From NCBI RefSeq assembly GCF_012932425.1, contig NZ_JAAIII010000002.1, forward strand, positions 310,001 to 374,000: a stretch of 64,000 nt of DNA, in the 5' to 3' direction. A program made the position numbers and the translations under genes. The notes below the pieces were generated by a model. It did not search any database. It was not told where the DNA came from and saw only the letters and a program-made list of their open reading frames with translations. Below, one piece after another: positions 18,370 to 25,967 of this stretch. Every line of letters begins with the position of its first letter. The stretch's first letter is position 1. This stretch comes from Bifidobacterium oedipodis. GTDB lineage: Bacteria > Actinomycetota > Actinomycetes > Actinomycetales > Bifidobacteriaceae.

Positions 18370-19907
18370 ACAACGTCGGCAAATTCTATTCCTCACAGGC
18401 CGGGCGTTCCGCGCAAACCGTATTCCGGTACGCGGCCACGATGAGCGAGCCCGTGAACCCGACGGCGCTGCAAACCGCGTGGGAGCATACGATCGCCGTG
18501 TTCCCCAGTTTCAACGTTCACCTGCGCAACGGTTTTTTCTGGCACTATTTGGAGCAATCGGAACGCACGCCCGCGGTCGAGCCTGAACGGCACCCCATAT
18601 GCGCGAGGCTGCATACCGGCCCCGACAGTCCCCTGCTGCGCGTCAGCTATTATCAGGCGCGCATCAACCTTGAGGTGTCGCATATGATCGCCGATGGACG
18701 CGGTGCGTTGGTATTGTTCAAGGCCCTGCTGCACGAGTATGCACACGTGCGCTACGGTATTGAGGCTGCGGCGGCGGGATTGGACGGTTCCGCCGCGCAA
18801 AAGGCTGAGGATGGGTTCGCCAAATTCTACGATCCGTCCGACGCCACTGCGGCACGGCATCATCGCGATGCTGATGCTGGTACTGATACTGCTGCCGAGG
18901 CTGACGGGAAGTCTACCGAGGGCTCTGCCAACGACTCTCCCGCTTCTGCCAACAATGCGAATGCACAACAGAGCACGACGGACGGTGGCGTATCGAACGC
19001 TCACAAGCCGCGACTGTATCGCATCGCCGGCCTCCGGGATCGCACTCGCCCCACTTTTATGGAATGTCATCTTGATGTGCGGGCCGCACTGGGCATCGCG
19101 CATCGCATGGATGTGACGCTGACCGCGCTGCTGGTGGCGGCCATTATCGGTGCCATCCGGGATTCCATGCCCCGGCGGCAACGCAATCGTGCGATTCGGG
19201 TGGATATTCCCGTCGATCTGAGAGCTTTCTTCGATTCGCGCACCGTGCGCAACTTCTTCGGTCTGACCTTCGTCGCCTACACGCCGGGCGACACGGACGA
19301 ATCATTGGAAACCATCGCACGGCGCATCAACACACAGCTCGCGGCAGCCGTGGTGCGCGAGCGCGCGGTGACACACACGAACCGCATGATCCGACTGGAA
19401 CGCAATCCGCTGCTGCGCCTGTCGCCCTCCCCCGCCAAGGATCTGGTGCTGGAGCTGGCCAGTCGTATCGTCGCCGCCAGCACCACAACCACCATGTCGA
19501 ATATCGGGCGTGTGCGTTTGGACGATGCCATGGCACCGTATGTGCGCGACTTGAACGTGACCACAACGCCGGAAGGCCTGAATTTCATGGCTTGCTCCTA
19601 CGGCAATGACCTGAGCATCGGAATTTCCACGTCGCTTGCCGATCTTGACGCCGTGCGCGGCCTATGCCGCACCCTCACCGGACTGGGATTGCAGGTGCGC
19701 ATGCATATCGCCGGTGCCGAAGCGCAACATGCCGGCATCATGGACGGTGCAGCGGACACAACGGACGATACGAACGGCATAACGACCACGTCGAATGCAA
19801 CAGCCAAACCATCAAGCAATGCATCATGCGCAATGAATACTACAGACGCAACAGACAACGCAACGCGTGGCACAGCAAATGGTCTGCCTGAGAAGGAGCG
19901 TGCGTGA
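18324..19907 (+). CDS. Condensation-superfamily acyltransferase (alcohol acetyltransferase-like)
   Basis: A 527-residue protein of the chloramphenicol-acetyltransferase/condensation fold. The active-site motif HxxxDG is seen as HMIADG near residue 120; DIPVDLRAFF near 295 and NFFGLTF near 308 match the second half of the fold, and TTMSNIGRV near 390 matches its bridging strand. Residues about 165-230 form an Ala/Asp/Thr/Asn-rich insert and the last 60 residues are similarly low in complexity, both of Thr/Asn-rich make-up. AAAGGAGG lies ahead of the ATG inside the esterase gene. Such stand-alone proteins move acyl groups onto alcohols or lipids; the substrate is not known. Translation is coupled to the next gene. 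Confidence 0.75.
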   Translation: MAHDTDRRPRNWYRLDNVGKFYSSQAGRSAQTVFRYAATMSEPVNPTALQTAWEHTIAVFPSFNVHLRNGFFWHYLEQSERTPAVEPERHPICARLHTGPDSPLLRVSYYQARINLEVSHMIADGRGALVLFKALLHEYAHVRYGIEAAAAGLDGSAAQKAEDGFAKFYDPSDATAARHHRDADAGTDTAAEADGKSTEGSANDSPASANNANAQQSTTDGGVSNAHKPRLYRIAGLRDRTRPTFMECHLDVRAALGIAHRMDVTLTALLVAAIIGAIRDSMPRRQRNRAIRVDIPVDLRAFFDSRTVRNFFGLTFVAYTPGDTDESLETIARRINTQLAAAVVRERAVTHTNRMIRLERNPLLRLSPSPAKDLVLELASRIVAASTTTTMSNIGRVRLDDAMAPYVRDLNVTTTPEGLNFMACSYGNDLSIGISTSLADLDAVRGLCRTLTGLGLQVRMHIAGAEAQHAGIMDGAADTTDDTNGITTTSNATAKPSSNASCAMNTTDATDNATRGTANGLPEKERA

Positions 19908-20566
19908 TGAGACATTGCCCGGCCTGCAATATCGATTTCACCGGACCACTGGCCCGCTGCCCGCTGTGCCAATCCGCATTGTCTGGCCCGGCGTCACCTT
20001 CGCCCTTCCCTGAACAAAACCGCTACTTGCGCCCACGACGGCTGGCCGCCGCCATCGTCCTGTTCGTCTTCGGCGTGGGCACACTGCTGCTGGTGTTTCT
20101 GGGCACGCTGTTCGCCATGCCCATCGACATGTTGATGGCCTCGTGCGTCACACTGGTCGTAGCCTGGTTGGTAACGAATAATGCGATTGTGCATGCACCC
20201 GACCCACTGCGTGTGCTGTGCCGGCTCCTATTGGTGCTGCCATTGGTGGCGTTGATATGGTTCATAGCCACCCGGCAGGCCGTGGTGCCTGAATTCGTGA
20301 TGCCGATTGCCTCCATGGTCACGTTGGCATTCGATGTGGTGCTGTGGATAGTGTTGCGGCGACGTTTTGTGGAGCGCTACGCCAAATACGCACTTATGAC
20401 CATCGTGCTCGCGCTACTGCCTTGGGCGATGACATGGTTCGGTGTTGTGCCGTGGGATTTGCTGGCACGCATCAGCGCACTATGCGCCGCAATCGTACTG
20501 CTGGCCTTGCTGGTCTTCGCCGGGCGCGCACTATCAGCCGAATCACGCCGCCTATTCGCCGCCTAA
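19907..20566 (+). CDS. Zinc-ribbon membrane protein (DUF6320-like)
   Basis: A 219-residue protein that begins with a four-cysteine zinc ribbon (HCPACNID and CPLCQSAL, residues 2-25) followed by about six hydrophobic helices from residue 45 to the end (AAAIVLFVFGVGTLLLVFLG and on). Its ATG overlaps the stop of the acyltransferase gene (TGATG), with AGAAGGAG eight bases ahead. The same three-gene order, esterase, condensation-type acyltransferase and short zinc-ribbon membrane protein, is one I associate with DUF6320 loci in Gram-positive bacteria; that association is from memory. It may anchor the acyltransferase at the membrane. Function unknown. Confidence 0.7.
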   Translation: MRHCPACNIDFTGPLARCPLCQSALSGPASPSPFPEQNRYLRPRRLAAAIVLFVFGVGTLLLVFLGTLFAMPIDMLMASCVTLVVAWLVTNNAIVHAPDPLRVLCRLLLVLPLVALIWFIATRQAVVPEFVMPIASMVTLAFDVVLWIVLRRRFVERYAKYALMTIVLALLPWAMTWFGVVPWDLLARISALCAAIVLLALLVFAGRALSAESRRLFAA

Positions 20567-20610
20567 CGTCCATACAGACTGACTGCTCCATAAGTTTGCC
20601 CCTAGCGGAC

Positions 20611-20824
20611 GGCACTTTTCACAGAACTTTCCGCAATAAGTGCCGCAAGCAAGCTAAAACGTGGCTCCTCGCGGCACTTTTCGGATAACCTTCCGCAATA
20701 AGTGCCGCGAGCGCGCCAAAATACGCCTCCTCATGGCACTTTTTATAGAATTCCCACAATAAGTGCCTCCAGAAAGCACCAAAGTACCGTCTTGAGGCAC
20801 TTCTTAGGGGAGCAACAAGTTGCC
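20611..20824. repeat. Tandem array of four hairpin units, about 62 bases each
   Basis: GGCACTT occurs at 20611, 20673, 20735 and 20796, and its complement AAGTGCC at 20638, 20700 and 20761, with a decayed AAGTTGCC at 20817. Each pair makes a 33-34 base hairpin, and the period is 62, 62 and 61 bases. The spacer between hairpins is also partly conserved. Unit 4 is shorter and less perfect. The array lies just after the DUF6320-like gene. It is not a CRISPR: the units are palindromic and the spacers are related. Origin and role unknown. Confidence 0.85.
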
Positions 20825-20906
20825 GACTGGCAACAGCTGTATGATCACTACATCACGCGATATCAGAATGACTAGCTGCAGTGCTGTGTCGTTGTTGACA
20901 TACGCG

Positions 20907-20944
20907 ACGAGGTTGGGCGGTTGCAATGAACCGTCCAACCTCGT
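20907..20944 (+). terminator. Terminator-like hairpin
   Basis: A 16-base stem (ACGAGGTTGGGCGGTT with its near-perfect complement, one G-T pair) around a six-base loop, followed by TGTTTGTC. It can end read-through from the plus-strand trio 340 bases upstream. Confidence 0.6.
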
Positions 20945-20970
20945 TGTTTGTCTGTGCTCAGTCAGGGCCT

Positions 20971-21075
20971 GAGATCCCTCGACTTCGCTTGCGCTCCGCT
21001 CAGGATGACGGGATTCTTTTCCGTCATCCCATGGTCTTCTTTTCTGTCATCCCGAGCGGAGTCGAGGGATCCCTG
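20971..21075. repeat. REP-like imperfect inverted repeat between convergent genes
   Basis: The left arm starts GATCCCTCGACTTCGC at 20973 and the right arm ends with GGAGTCGAGGGATC near 21072. Inside lies a smaller hairpin, GATGACGG at 21004 pairing with CCGTCATC at 21021. The same core is known to me as a dispersed extragenic element in gut actinobacteria, though I cannot check its copy number here. It begins just after the fucO stop, so it may also serve as a bidirectional terminator. Confidence 0.6.
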
Positions 21076-21078
21076 TGG

Positions 21079-22230
21079 TTACATGAGGCTTTCGTAGATG
21101 GCGTGGATGTCCTCGAGGGTGGCCTGGCGGGGGTTGCCGGGGGTGCACACGTCCTTGAACGCGTCCTCGGACAGGCCGTCGATGTCGGCCTCGGTGGCGC
21201 CAACCTCAGAGATCCTGGTCGGGTTGCCGAGCCTGACCGTCAGGTCCCGCACCGCGGCGACCGCGGCGTTGCGCGCGTCCTCGAGCGGCATGGTGTACGC
21301 GCCTTCGACGCCGAACGCGTCGGCGATGTCGCGGAACTTCTCGCCCGTGTAGTCCTTGTTGTAGTCCATCACCGGGGCCAGCAGGATGCCGTTGGCCACG
21401 CCGTGCGCCACGCCCAGCCGGCCGCCGAGCGGGTGGGCCATGCCGTGCACCAGGCCCAAACCGACGTTCGAATACGCCATGCCCGTGATGTAGGAGGCGT
21501 ACGCCATCTGCTCGCCGGCCGGCACGTCCCCGTCCGCGCTCTTGGCGAGGTTCCTCGCGATCATGCGGATGGTCTGCATCGACAGGCAGTCGGACAGGCT
21601 CCACGCGCCCGGCGTGATGTACCCCTCGATCGCGTGGGTCAAAGCGTCCAAACCGGTGGCGACCTTCAGGCCGCGCGGCATCGAGTCGGTCAGGTCGGGG
21701 TCCACGAACGCGACGATCGGGATGTCATGCGGGTCGACGGCCACGAACTTGCGCTTGTTCGCGGTGTCGGTGACCACGTAGTTGATGGTCGTCTCCGAGG
21801 CGGTGCCGGCGGTGGTGGGCACGCCGAAGATCGGCACGCTCGGGTTCTTCGTGTCGGCCACGCCCTCCAGGGAGAGCACGTCGGAGAACTCGGGGTTCGC
21901 GGTGATGATGCCGATGCCCTTGCACGTGTCCTGCGGGGACCCGCCGCCCAAACCGATCAGGAAGTCCGCGCCCGAGGCGGCGAACCTCTCGACGCCGTCC
22001 TTGATGCACTCGACCGGCGGGTTCGGCTTGACGTTGTCGAACACCTCGTAGGGCATGCCGGCCTCGTCGAGCACGCCGGTGACCTTCCCCACGGTGCCGG
22101 TCTGAAGCAAGACCGGATCGGTCACGATGAACGCCTTCGTGAAGCCGTGCGCCTTCGCCACACCCGGGATCTCCTTGATCGCGCCGCGACCGAAATACGC
22201 CGTCTGATTAAAAATCATGCGATACACCAT
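21079..22230 (-). CDS. fucO: Lactaldehyde reductase / 1,2-propanediol oxidoreductase
   Basis: A group III iron-dependent alcohol dehydrogenase that reduces lactaldehyde to 1,2-propanediol, the end step of fucose or rhamnose fermentation. The 383-residue protein shows GRGAIKEIP near residue 13, the NAD-binding GGGSPQDTCKGI near 97, AGTASETT near 140, and iron ligands in DALTHAIEGYI near 195, HGMAHPLGGRLGVAHGVANG near 260 and HG near 275. The start at 22230 has GGAGGAACC ahead. It stands alone, without other fucose genes. Codon use is far more G/C-ended than its neighbours, which suggests high expression. Two palindromes lie upstream. Confidence 0.9.
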   Translation of the reverse strand: MVYRMIFNQTAYFGRGAIKEIPGVAKAHGFTKAFIVTDPVLLQTGTVGKVTGVLDEAGMPYEVFDNVKPNPPVECIKDGVERFAASGADFLIGLGGGSPQDTCKGIGIITANPEFSDVLSLEGVADTKNPSVPIFGVPTTAGTASETTINYVVTDTANKRKFVAVDPHDIPIVAFVDPDLTDSMPRGLKVATGLDALTHAIEGYITPGAWSLSDCLSMQTIRMIARNLAKSADGDVPAGEQMAYASYITGMAYSNVGLGLVHGMAHPLGGRLGVAHGVANGILLAPVMDYNKDYTGEKFRDIADAFGVEGAYTMPLEDARNAAVAAVRDLTVRLGNPTRISEVGATEADIDGLSEDAFKDVCTPGNPRQATLEDIHAIYESLM

Positions 22231-22282
22231 ATGGTTCCTCCTTCGGAACAACTACCTGTCATTTTGGTGTGAACGCCGGCCT

Positions 22283-22404
22283 ACTATGGCTCGGCAACCC
22301 ACTGGTTCCATAGTGTAACGCGCTTTTCCTCGATTTGCCGCACACTACGCCAAAGATGACAAACCATCCCTATATTTGGGATGAACAATCGTCAATATTG
22401 ACGA
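22283..22404 (-). promoter_or_regulatory. Candidate operators and promoter region of fucO
   Basis: The 335-base gap between fucO and def holds, reading toward fucO, a perfect 16-base palindrome TCGTCAATATTGACGA (22389-22404), CATCCC-N7-GGGATG (22365-22383) and ACTATGG-N18-CCATAGT (22283-22314). The last lies right after a possible -10 box TACACT. No -35 box is clear. Which regulators bind is unknown. Confidence 0.45.
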
Positions 22405-22420
22405 ACAGACTACATATGAC

Positions 22421-22459
22421 AATGCGGCGGACGATTCTTCACTAATCGTCCGCCGCATT
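22421..22459 (-). terminator. Hairpin downstream of def
   Basis: A perfect 16-base stem (AATGCGGCGGACGATT with its complement) and a seven-base loop, about 107 bases after the def stop. The U-tract on the minus strand is weak. It probably ends def transcription before the fucO promoter. Confidence 0.6.
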
Positions 22460-22565
22460 CAACATTCCATATAGGCGTCACCGTGTGCCGGCCATCAACA
22501 TATCGCTGACTTGCTACCAGCTTGCCATCTATTGACCGCCAACTCGCTATCGCCTTGCCGTCAAC

Positions 22566-23219
22566 TTACAGGTCGAAGCCCAACTCCTTGGCCGCGGCCG
22601 TCGGAACCGGATCATCGCACCAGAGATCCTCAAGATTCTCGTAGGTGGTCAGCGACCTGATCTCCGCTTTATCGATGTACAGCTCGCCGCTCAGATGGTC
22701 GGTTTCATGCTGGAAGATACGCGCGGGCCAACCATGCAGCTGTTCCTGGTGGTGCTTGCCGTCCTCGTCATCCCATTCGGCGACGATATCCAGCCAGCGC
22801 TTGCGCACGGCCTGATAGCCGTCGAAACTCAGGCATCCCTCGTAGAAGGAGGTGGTCTTGTCCCCCATCGGCGTGTACCGGGGATTGATAATCACATGGA
22901 AGGGGAATTCGGCGATTTCGCGCGGATCATCCTCATCGTCGCGCACATGGTCCTCGACCACCGCAAGCGCAAGACCCAAACCGATCTGCGTGGCCGCCAA
23001 TCCCACGCCGGGCGCTTCGAGCATCGTGGTGTGCATGGTGTCGATGAGCTTGGCAAGCGTGTGCTTGGACAGCTGGCCGGCGTAGGCAGCGGTCTGCTGG
23101 CGCAGCACCGGTTCGCCGGCCTGCACAATTGGCAGGATCTTCTCTTTGCCGCCCTCTTTGATCAGGGCTTCGACGGCACGGTTCAGTTCGAGGTCGACTT
23201 TGGCGTTTTTTCCAAACAT
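22566..23219 (-). CDS. def: Peptide deformylase
   Basis: Removes the formyl group from the N-terminal methionine of new proteins. The three metal-site motifs are present: GVGLAATQIG near residue 75, EGCLSF near 128 and QHETDHLSG near 171, with Cys and the two His as metal ligands. At 217 residues it is a long actinobacterial-type enzyme with an N-terminal extension of some 25 residues. AAGGAA precedes the ATG. It lies 106 bases after glmM in the same direction; no special co-regulation is visible. Confidence 0.95.
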   Translation of the reverse strand: MFGKNAKVDLELNRAVEALIKEGGKEKILPIVQAGEPVLRQQTAAYAGQLSKHTLAKLIDTMHTTMLEAPGVGLAATQIGLGLALAVVEDHVRDDEDDPREIAEFPFHVIINPRYTPMGDKTTSFYEGCLSFDGYQAVRKRWLDIVAEWDDEDGKHHQEQLHGWPARIFQHETDHLSGELYIDKAEIRSLTTYENLEDLWCDDPVPTAAAKELGFDL

Positions 23220-23325
23220 GTGATTCCTTGCTGGACGTATTGACGATTACCGGGGGCGTGGCACCGGCTGGATTCCGGGCACACGCTTATTGCATATTGC
23301 GGGGCGTTGCTGTGGAGCGAACTCG

Positions 23326-24711
23326 TTACAGAGCGAGTTCGTCGGCGACGACCTGGGCCAGACGGGCGCACACTTCGTCGGCCATCTGCTGGGTGGCGGC
23401 CTCGGCCATCACGCGCACCAGAGGCTCGGTGCCGGAGGGACGCAGCAGCACGCGGCCGGTATCGCCCAGCAACGCCTCTTCCTTTTCGACTGCGGCCTGC
23501 ACGGCGGCATTCGTGGAGGCGGCCATCTTGTCCACATTCGGCACGTTGACCAGCGTTTGCGGCAGCTGTGGGAAGTCGGCGGCCAGTTCCTTAAGGCTCT
23601 TGCCGGACTGCACCACTTCGTTGCACAGGGTCAGAGCGGTCAGGGTGCCGTCACCGGTGGTGGCGAATTCGCGGTTGATGACATGGCCGGACTGTTCGCC
23701 ACCGAGCGAATAGCCGCCCTTGAGCATTTCTTCCAGCACATAGCGGTCGCCCACGGCCGTCTGCACGGTGTTGATGCCCATATCCTTCAAGGCAAGCTTG
23801 AGGCCCAGGTTGCTCATCACCGTAACGACAAGCGTATCGTGGTTAAGCTTGCCTGCGCGCTTCTTGGAGCGGGCGAGAATACCCATGATCTGATCGCCGT
23901 TGACCATATTGCCGTCCTCATCAACCGCAAGGCAACGATCCGCATCGCCATCAAAGGCCACGCCCATAACAGCGTCGGAGGCTTTGACCATGGCCTGCAG
24001 CTGCTCGGGGTGGGTGGAGCCGGCATGCTTGTTGATGTTGTAGCCATCCGGCGACGCGTTAATAACCACCACTTCGGCACCGGCACGGCGCAGCGCTTCG
24101 GGCGCCACCACCGAAGTGGCACCATTGGCGCAGTCTGCCACGATTTTCAGGCCCTTCAGCGGCTTGGGCTGCACCTGATCGGCACCCATGGGTGCGATGG
24201 TGGATACCAGATGGTCGATGTACAGGTTGGTGGCGGTGTTCTGATCGTGGCTGATGCGGCCCACGCCGGCACCGGTCGGACGATCCCAGTCAGCGCCGAG
24301 CACCGCTTCGATTTCGTCTTCCTTCTGATCGGGCAGCTTGAAGCCGCCGCGTGCGAAGAACTTGATACCGTTGTCAGGCATGGGATTGTGGGAGGCGGAA
24401 ATCACCGCACCCATCTCCACATTGAGCACGCTGGTCAGATAGGCGACGCCGGGAGTGGGGATAATGCCGGCGTCGATCACATCGAAACCGCCGGCGGACA
24501 TACCGGCCGACAGCGCGGCGGCAAGAAAATCACCGGACACACGAGTATCACGGCCCACCAGCGCGCGGCGACGGCCTTCGGGCTGATCGTCCTTCGTGCC
24601 CGCATCGCCCAGCACACGCACGGCCGCGTCGCCCAAATCCAGCGCCAGTCGCGCGGTCAAATCACGGTTCGCCAAACCACGAACGCCATCGGTTCCAAAC
24701 ATATTCGGCAT
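23326..24711 (-). CDS. glmM: Phosphoglucosamine mutase
   Basis: Interconverts glucosamine-6-phosphate and glucosamine-1-phosphate for UDP-GlcNAc and peptidoglycan synthesis. The 461-residue protein starts with FGTDGVRGLAN, has the phosphoserine loop ISASHNPMPDNGIKFF near residue 105, the metal-binding AFDGDADRCLAVDEDG near 253, the sugar-binding GGEQSGH near 338 and the phosphate-binding RPSGTEPLVRVMAEA near 427. GGAG lies ahead of the ATG. It is the last core gene before the accessory region; the 431 bases upstream of it hold a large hairpin and one copy of a direct repeat. Confidence 0.96.
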   Translation of the reverse strand: MPNMFGTDGVRGLANRDLTARLALDLGDAAVRVLGDAGTKDDQPEGRRRALVGRDTRVSGDFLAAALSAGMSAGGFDVIDAGIIPTPGVAYLTSVLNVEMGAVISASHNPMPDNGIKFFARGGFKLPDQKEDEIEAVLGADWDRPTGAGVGRISHDQNTATNLYIDHLVSTIAPMGADQVQPKPLKGLKIVADCANGATSVVAPEALRRAGAEVVVINASPDGYNINKHAGSTHPEQLQAMVKASDAVMGVAFDGDADRCLAVDEDGNMVNGDQIMGILARSKKRAGKLNHDTLVVTVMSNLGLKLALKDMGINTVQTAVGDRYVLEEMLKGGYSLGGEQSGHVINREFATTGDGTLTALTLCNEVVQSGKSLKELAADFPQLPQTLVNVPNVDKMAASTNAAVQAAVEKEEALLGDTGRVLLRPSGTEPLVRVMAEAATQQMADEVCARLAQVVADELAL

Positions 24712-24844
24712 ATCAGCCTCACTCCTTGCCCCGCGGCCGCCCGCCGCGTGTCATCCGTTTTCCTCGCCCCATCGTAGTAGAGCGCAGCCGACACGTTGTG
24801 CCGCCATGCCGAATGCTGCCCCAAATCAGCACGCTGGCTGCAAG

Positions 24845-24910
24845 TTTGCACGGTTCGCCTGTCATTCAGTTACATACTTACGTAAGAATTCAACAGGCCA
24901 ACCGTGCAAA
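24845..24910. repeat. Large inverted repeat upstream of glmM
   Basis: An 18-base arm (TTTGCACGGTTCGCCTGT) and its complement with one mismatch are separated by 30 bases. The loop itself contains the palindrome CTTACGTAAG. It marks the boundary between glmM and the accessory cassette. The remaining bases between 24712 and 25142 show no gene. Confidence 0.7.
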
Positions 24911-24959
24911 TTCATAGGCCATCCATACGAAATCACAAAACATTAAATATGCGAAGTAC

Positions 24960-24981
24960 GCATTTTAGGAAAACAGTGGCC
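24960..24981. repeat. Direct repeat, left copy, flanking the dprA-like cassette
   Basis: Shares 19 of 22 bases with the copy at 27161-27182, both reading GCATTTTAG, three or four variable bases, then ACAGTGGCC. The two copies lie on either side of the phosphoribosyltransferase and DprA-like genes. Confidence 0.55.
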
Positions 24982-25089
24982 TCTGGTAGAGGTTAATACA
25001 TTAAAAGCCACCAATGCCTCTCCTCGGAAGCACACTAGGGTGGCATTCAGTATTCAGTGTATTGCGCTTGCAGCGTCCATAATTTTGTA

Positions 25090-25132
25090 AGATCGTAATG
25101 AAAAAGGCATGCATCTTCTCCCATTACGATCT
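25090..25132 (-). terminator. Possible terminator of the dprA-like operon
   Basis: AGATCGTAATG and its exact complement are separated by 21 bases, eleven bases after the stop of the phosphoribosyltransferase gene. On the minus strand TTACAAAATTAT follows, an imperfect U-tract. Confidence 0.5.
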
Positions 25133-25142
25133 CATGCTAGAT

Positions 25143-25967
25143 TCACACCGGATGTTGACATAGAAGCCAAGGGCATTGATCCTTATACCTCAGATGTCGG
25201 AAGCCTTTGACCACATCCGAGTCGAAATTGCTCGCAATCCAATCCAAGTCGATGATGCGGGCCATGCAGTACACCGTGATGTGCGCCGCTCCACGAAGAC
25301 GGAGCATCGCCGCGACGGATTGCACGGTCGCGCCACTTGTCCACGAATCCTCGATCAGCAGAACATGTGCAAGCTGTGGCCGTCGAGGTTCCGTGGCAAG
25401 GGAGAAAACCTGTGGATCGATACGGTTGTGCACCTTTCCCTCGTTCGCTTGCAGCTGGAGCTGTTGGATTCCCATTCGGGCCATGAACGGAGCAACCAGA
25501 TTGGTCAGTACATGGGGTTTTCCATAGTTGCGGCTGGAACACGTGGATGGGATTGTAGCCCATGCGGTTGGCATGCTACCGGCAAGCTTCGCTATGCATG
25601 GATAGTGCACGGCTAGCGCGTCGGCGGCAATGTATTTGACATCCTTCTGATATTCGCCTGCGGCTGGGTCATCGGCGCTCTTGTAGCCTTGCATGACACG
25701 GTACATCTGTTCGCCTTTGTAGGCATAGTGGCCAAATCGGACGATATCAGCAAGGGTGACGCCACCTGCACCCAGGGCGGAGGCCTGCCGCGCCTCGCCC
25801 GCGCAGGCTATGCACAGTTCGTATTCCATCTTCTTGGGGCCTGCGCACACAGGGCAGACGTGACCGAACTTACTGCGGTAGATGACGCCGCGCGCATAGC
25901 TACCCATGCGCTCGATCTTCGCCAGTTCCAGCTGGCGGTCGGCACTCGTCTGCCGTGGATCGCTCAT
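25143..25967 (-). CDS. ComF-like phosphoribosyltransferase with zinc finger
   Basis: A 274-residue protein. An N-terminal zinc finger (CPVCAGPKK and CIACAGE, residues 38-57) precedes a PRTase domain whose PRPP loop is VLLIEDSWTSGATVQ near residue 215. This order, cysteine finger plus PRTase, is that of ComF, a competence-associated protein of unknown biochemical activity. The gene overlaps the upstream dprA-like gene by four bases (ATGA) and is surely co-translated with it. It is not the usual chromosomal comF context. GC content and location suggest transfer. Enzymatic product, if any, is unknown. Confidence 0.72.
   Translation of the reverse strand: MSDPRQTSADRQLELAKIERMGSYARGVIYRSKFGHVCPVCAGPKKMEYELCIACAGEARQASALGAGGVTLADIVRFGHYAYKGEQMYRVMQGYKSADDPAAGEYQKDVKYIAADALAVHYPCIAKLAGSMPTAWATIPSTCSSRNYGKPHVLTNLVAPFMARMGIQQLQLQANEGKVHNRIDPQVFSLATEPRRPQLAHVLLIEDSWTSGATVQSVAAMLRLRGAAHITVYCMARIIDLDWIASNFDSDVVKGFRHLRYKDQCPWLLCQHPV

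Noticed and set aside
20611..20824. CRISPR array
   Set aside because: Units are palindromic hairpins with related, not unique, spacers, and no cas gene is near.
20926..22272. A 448-codon open frame on the plus strand
   Set aside because: Antisense to fucO; its openness results from the extreme G/C third-position bias of that gene.
24845..24910. Riboswitch or glmS-type ribozyme ahead of glmM
   Set aside because: Only a simple inverted repeat is visible, without the conserved core of such RNAs.
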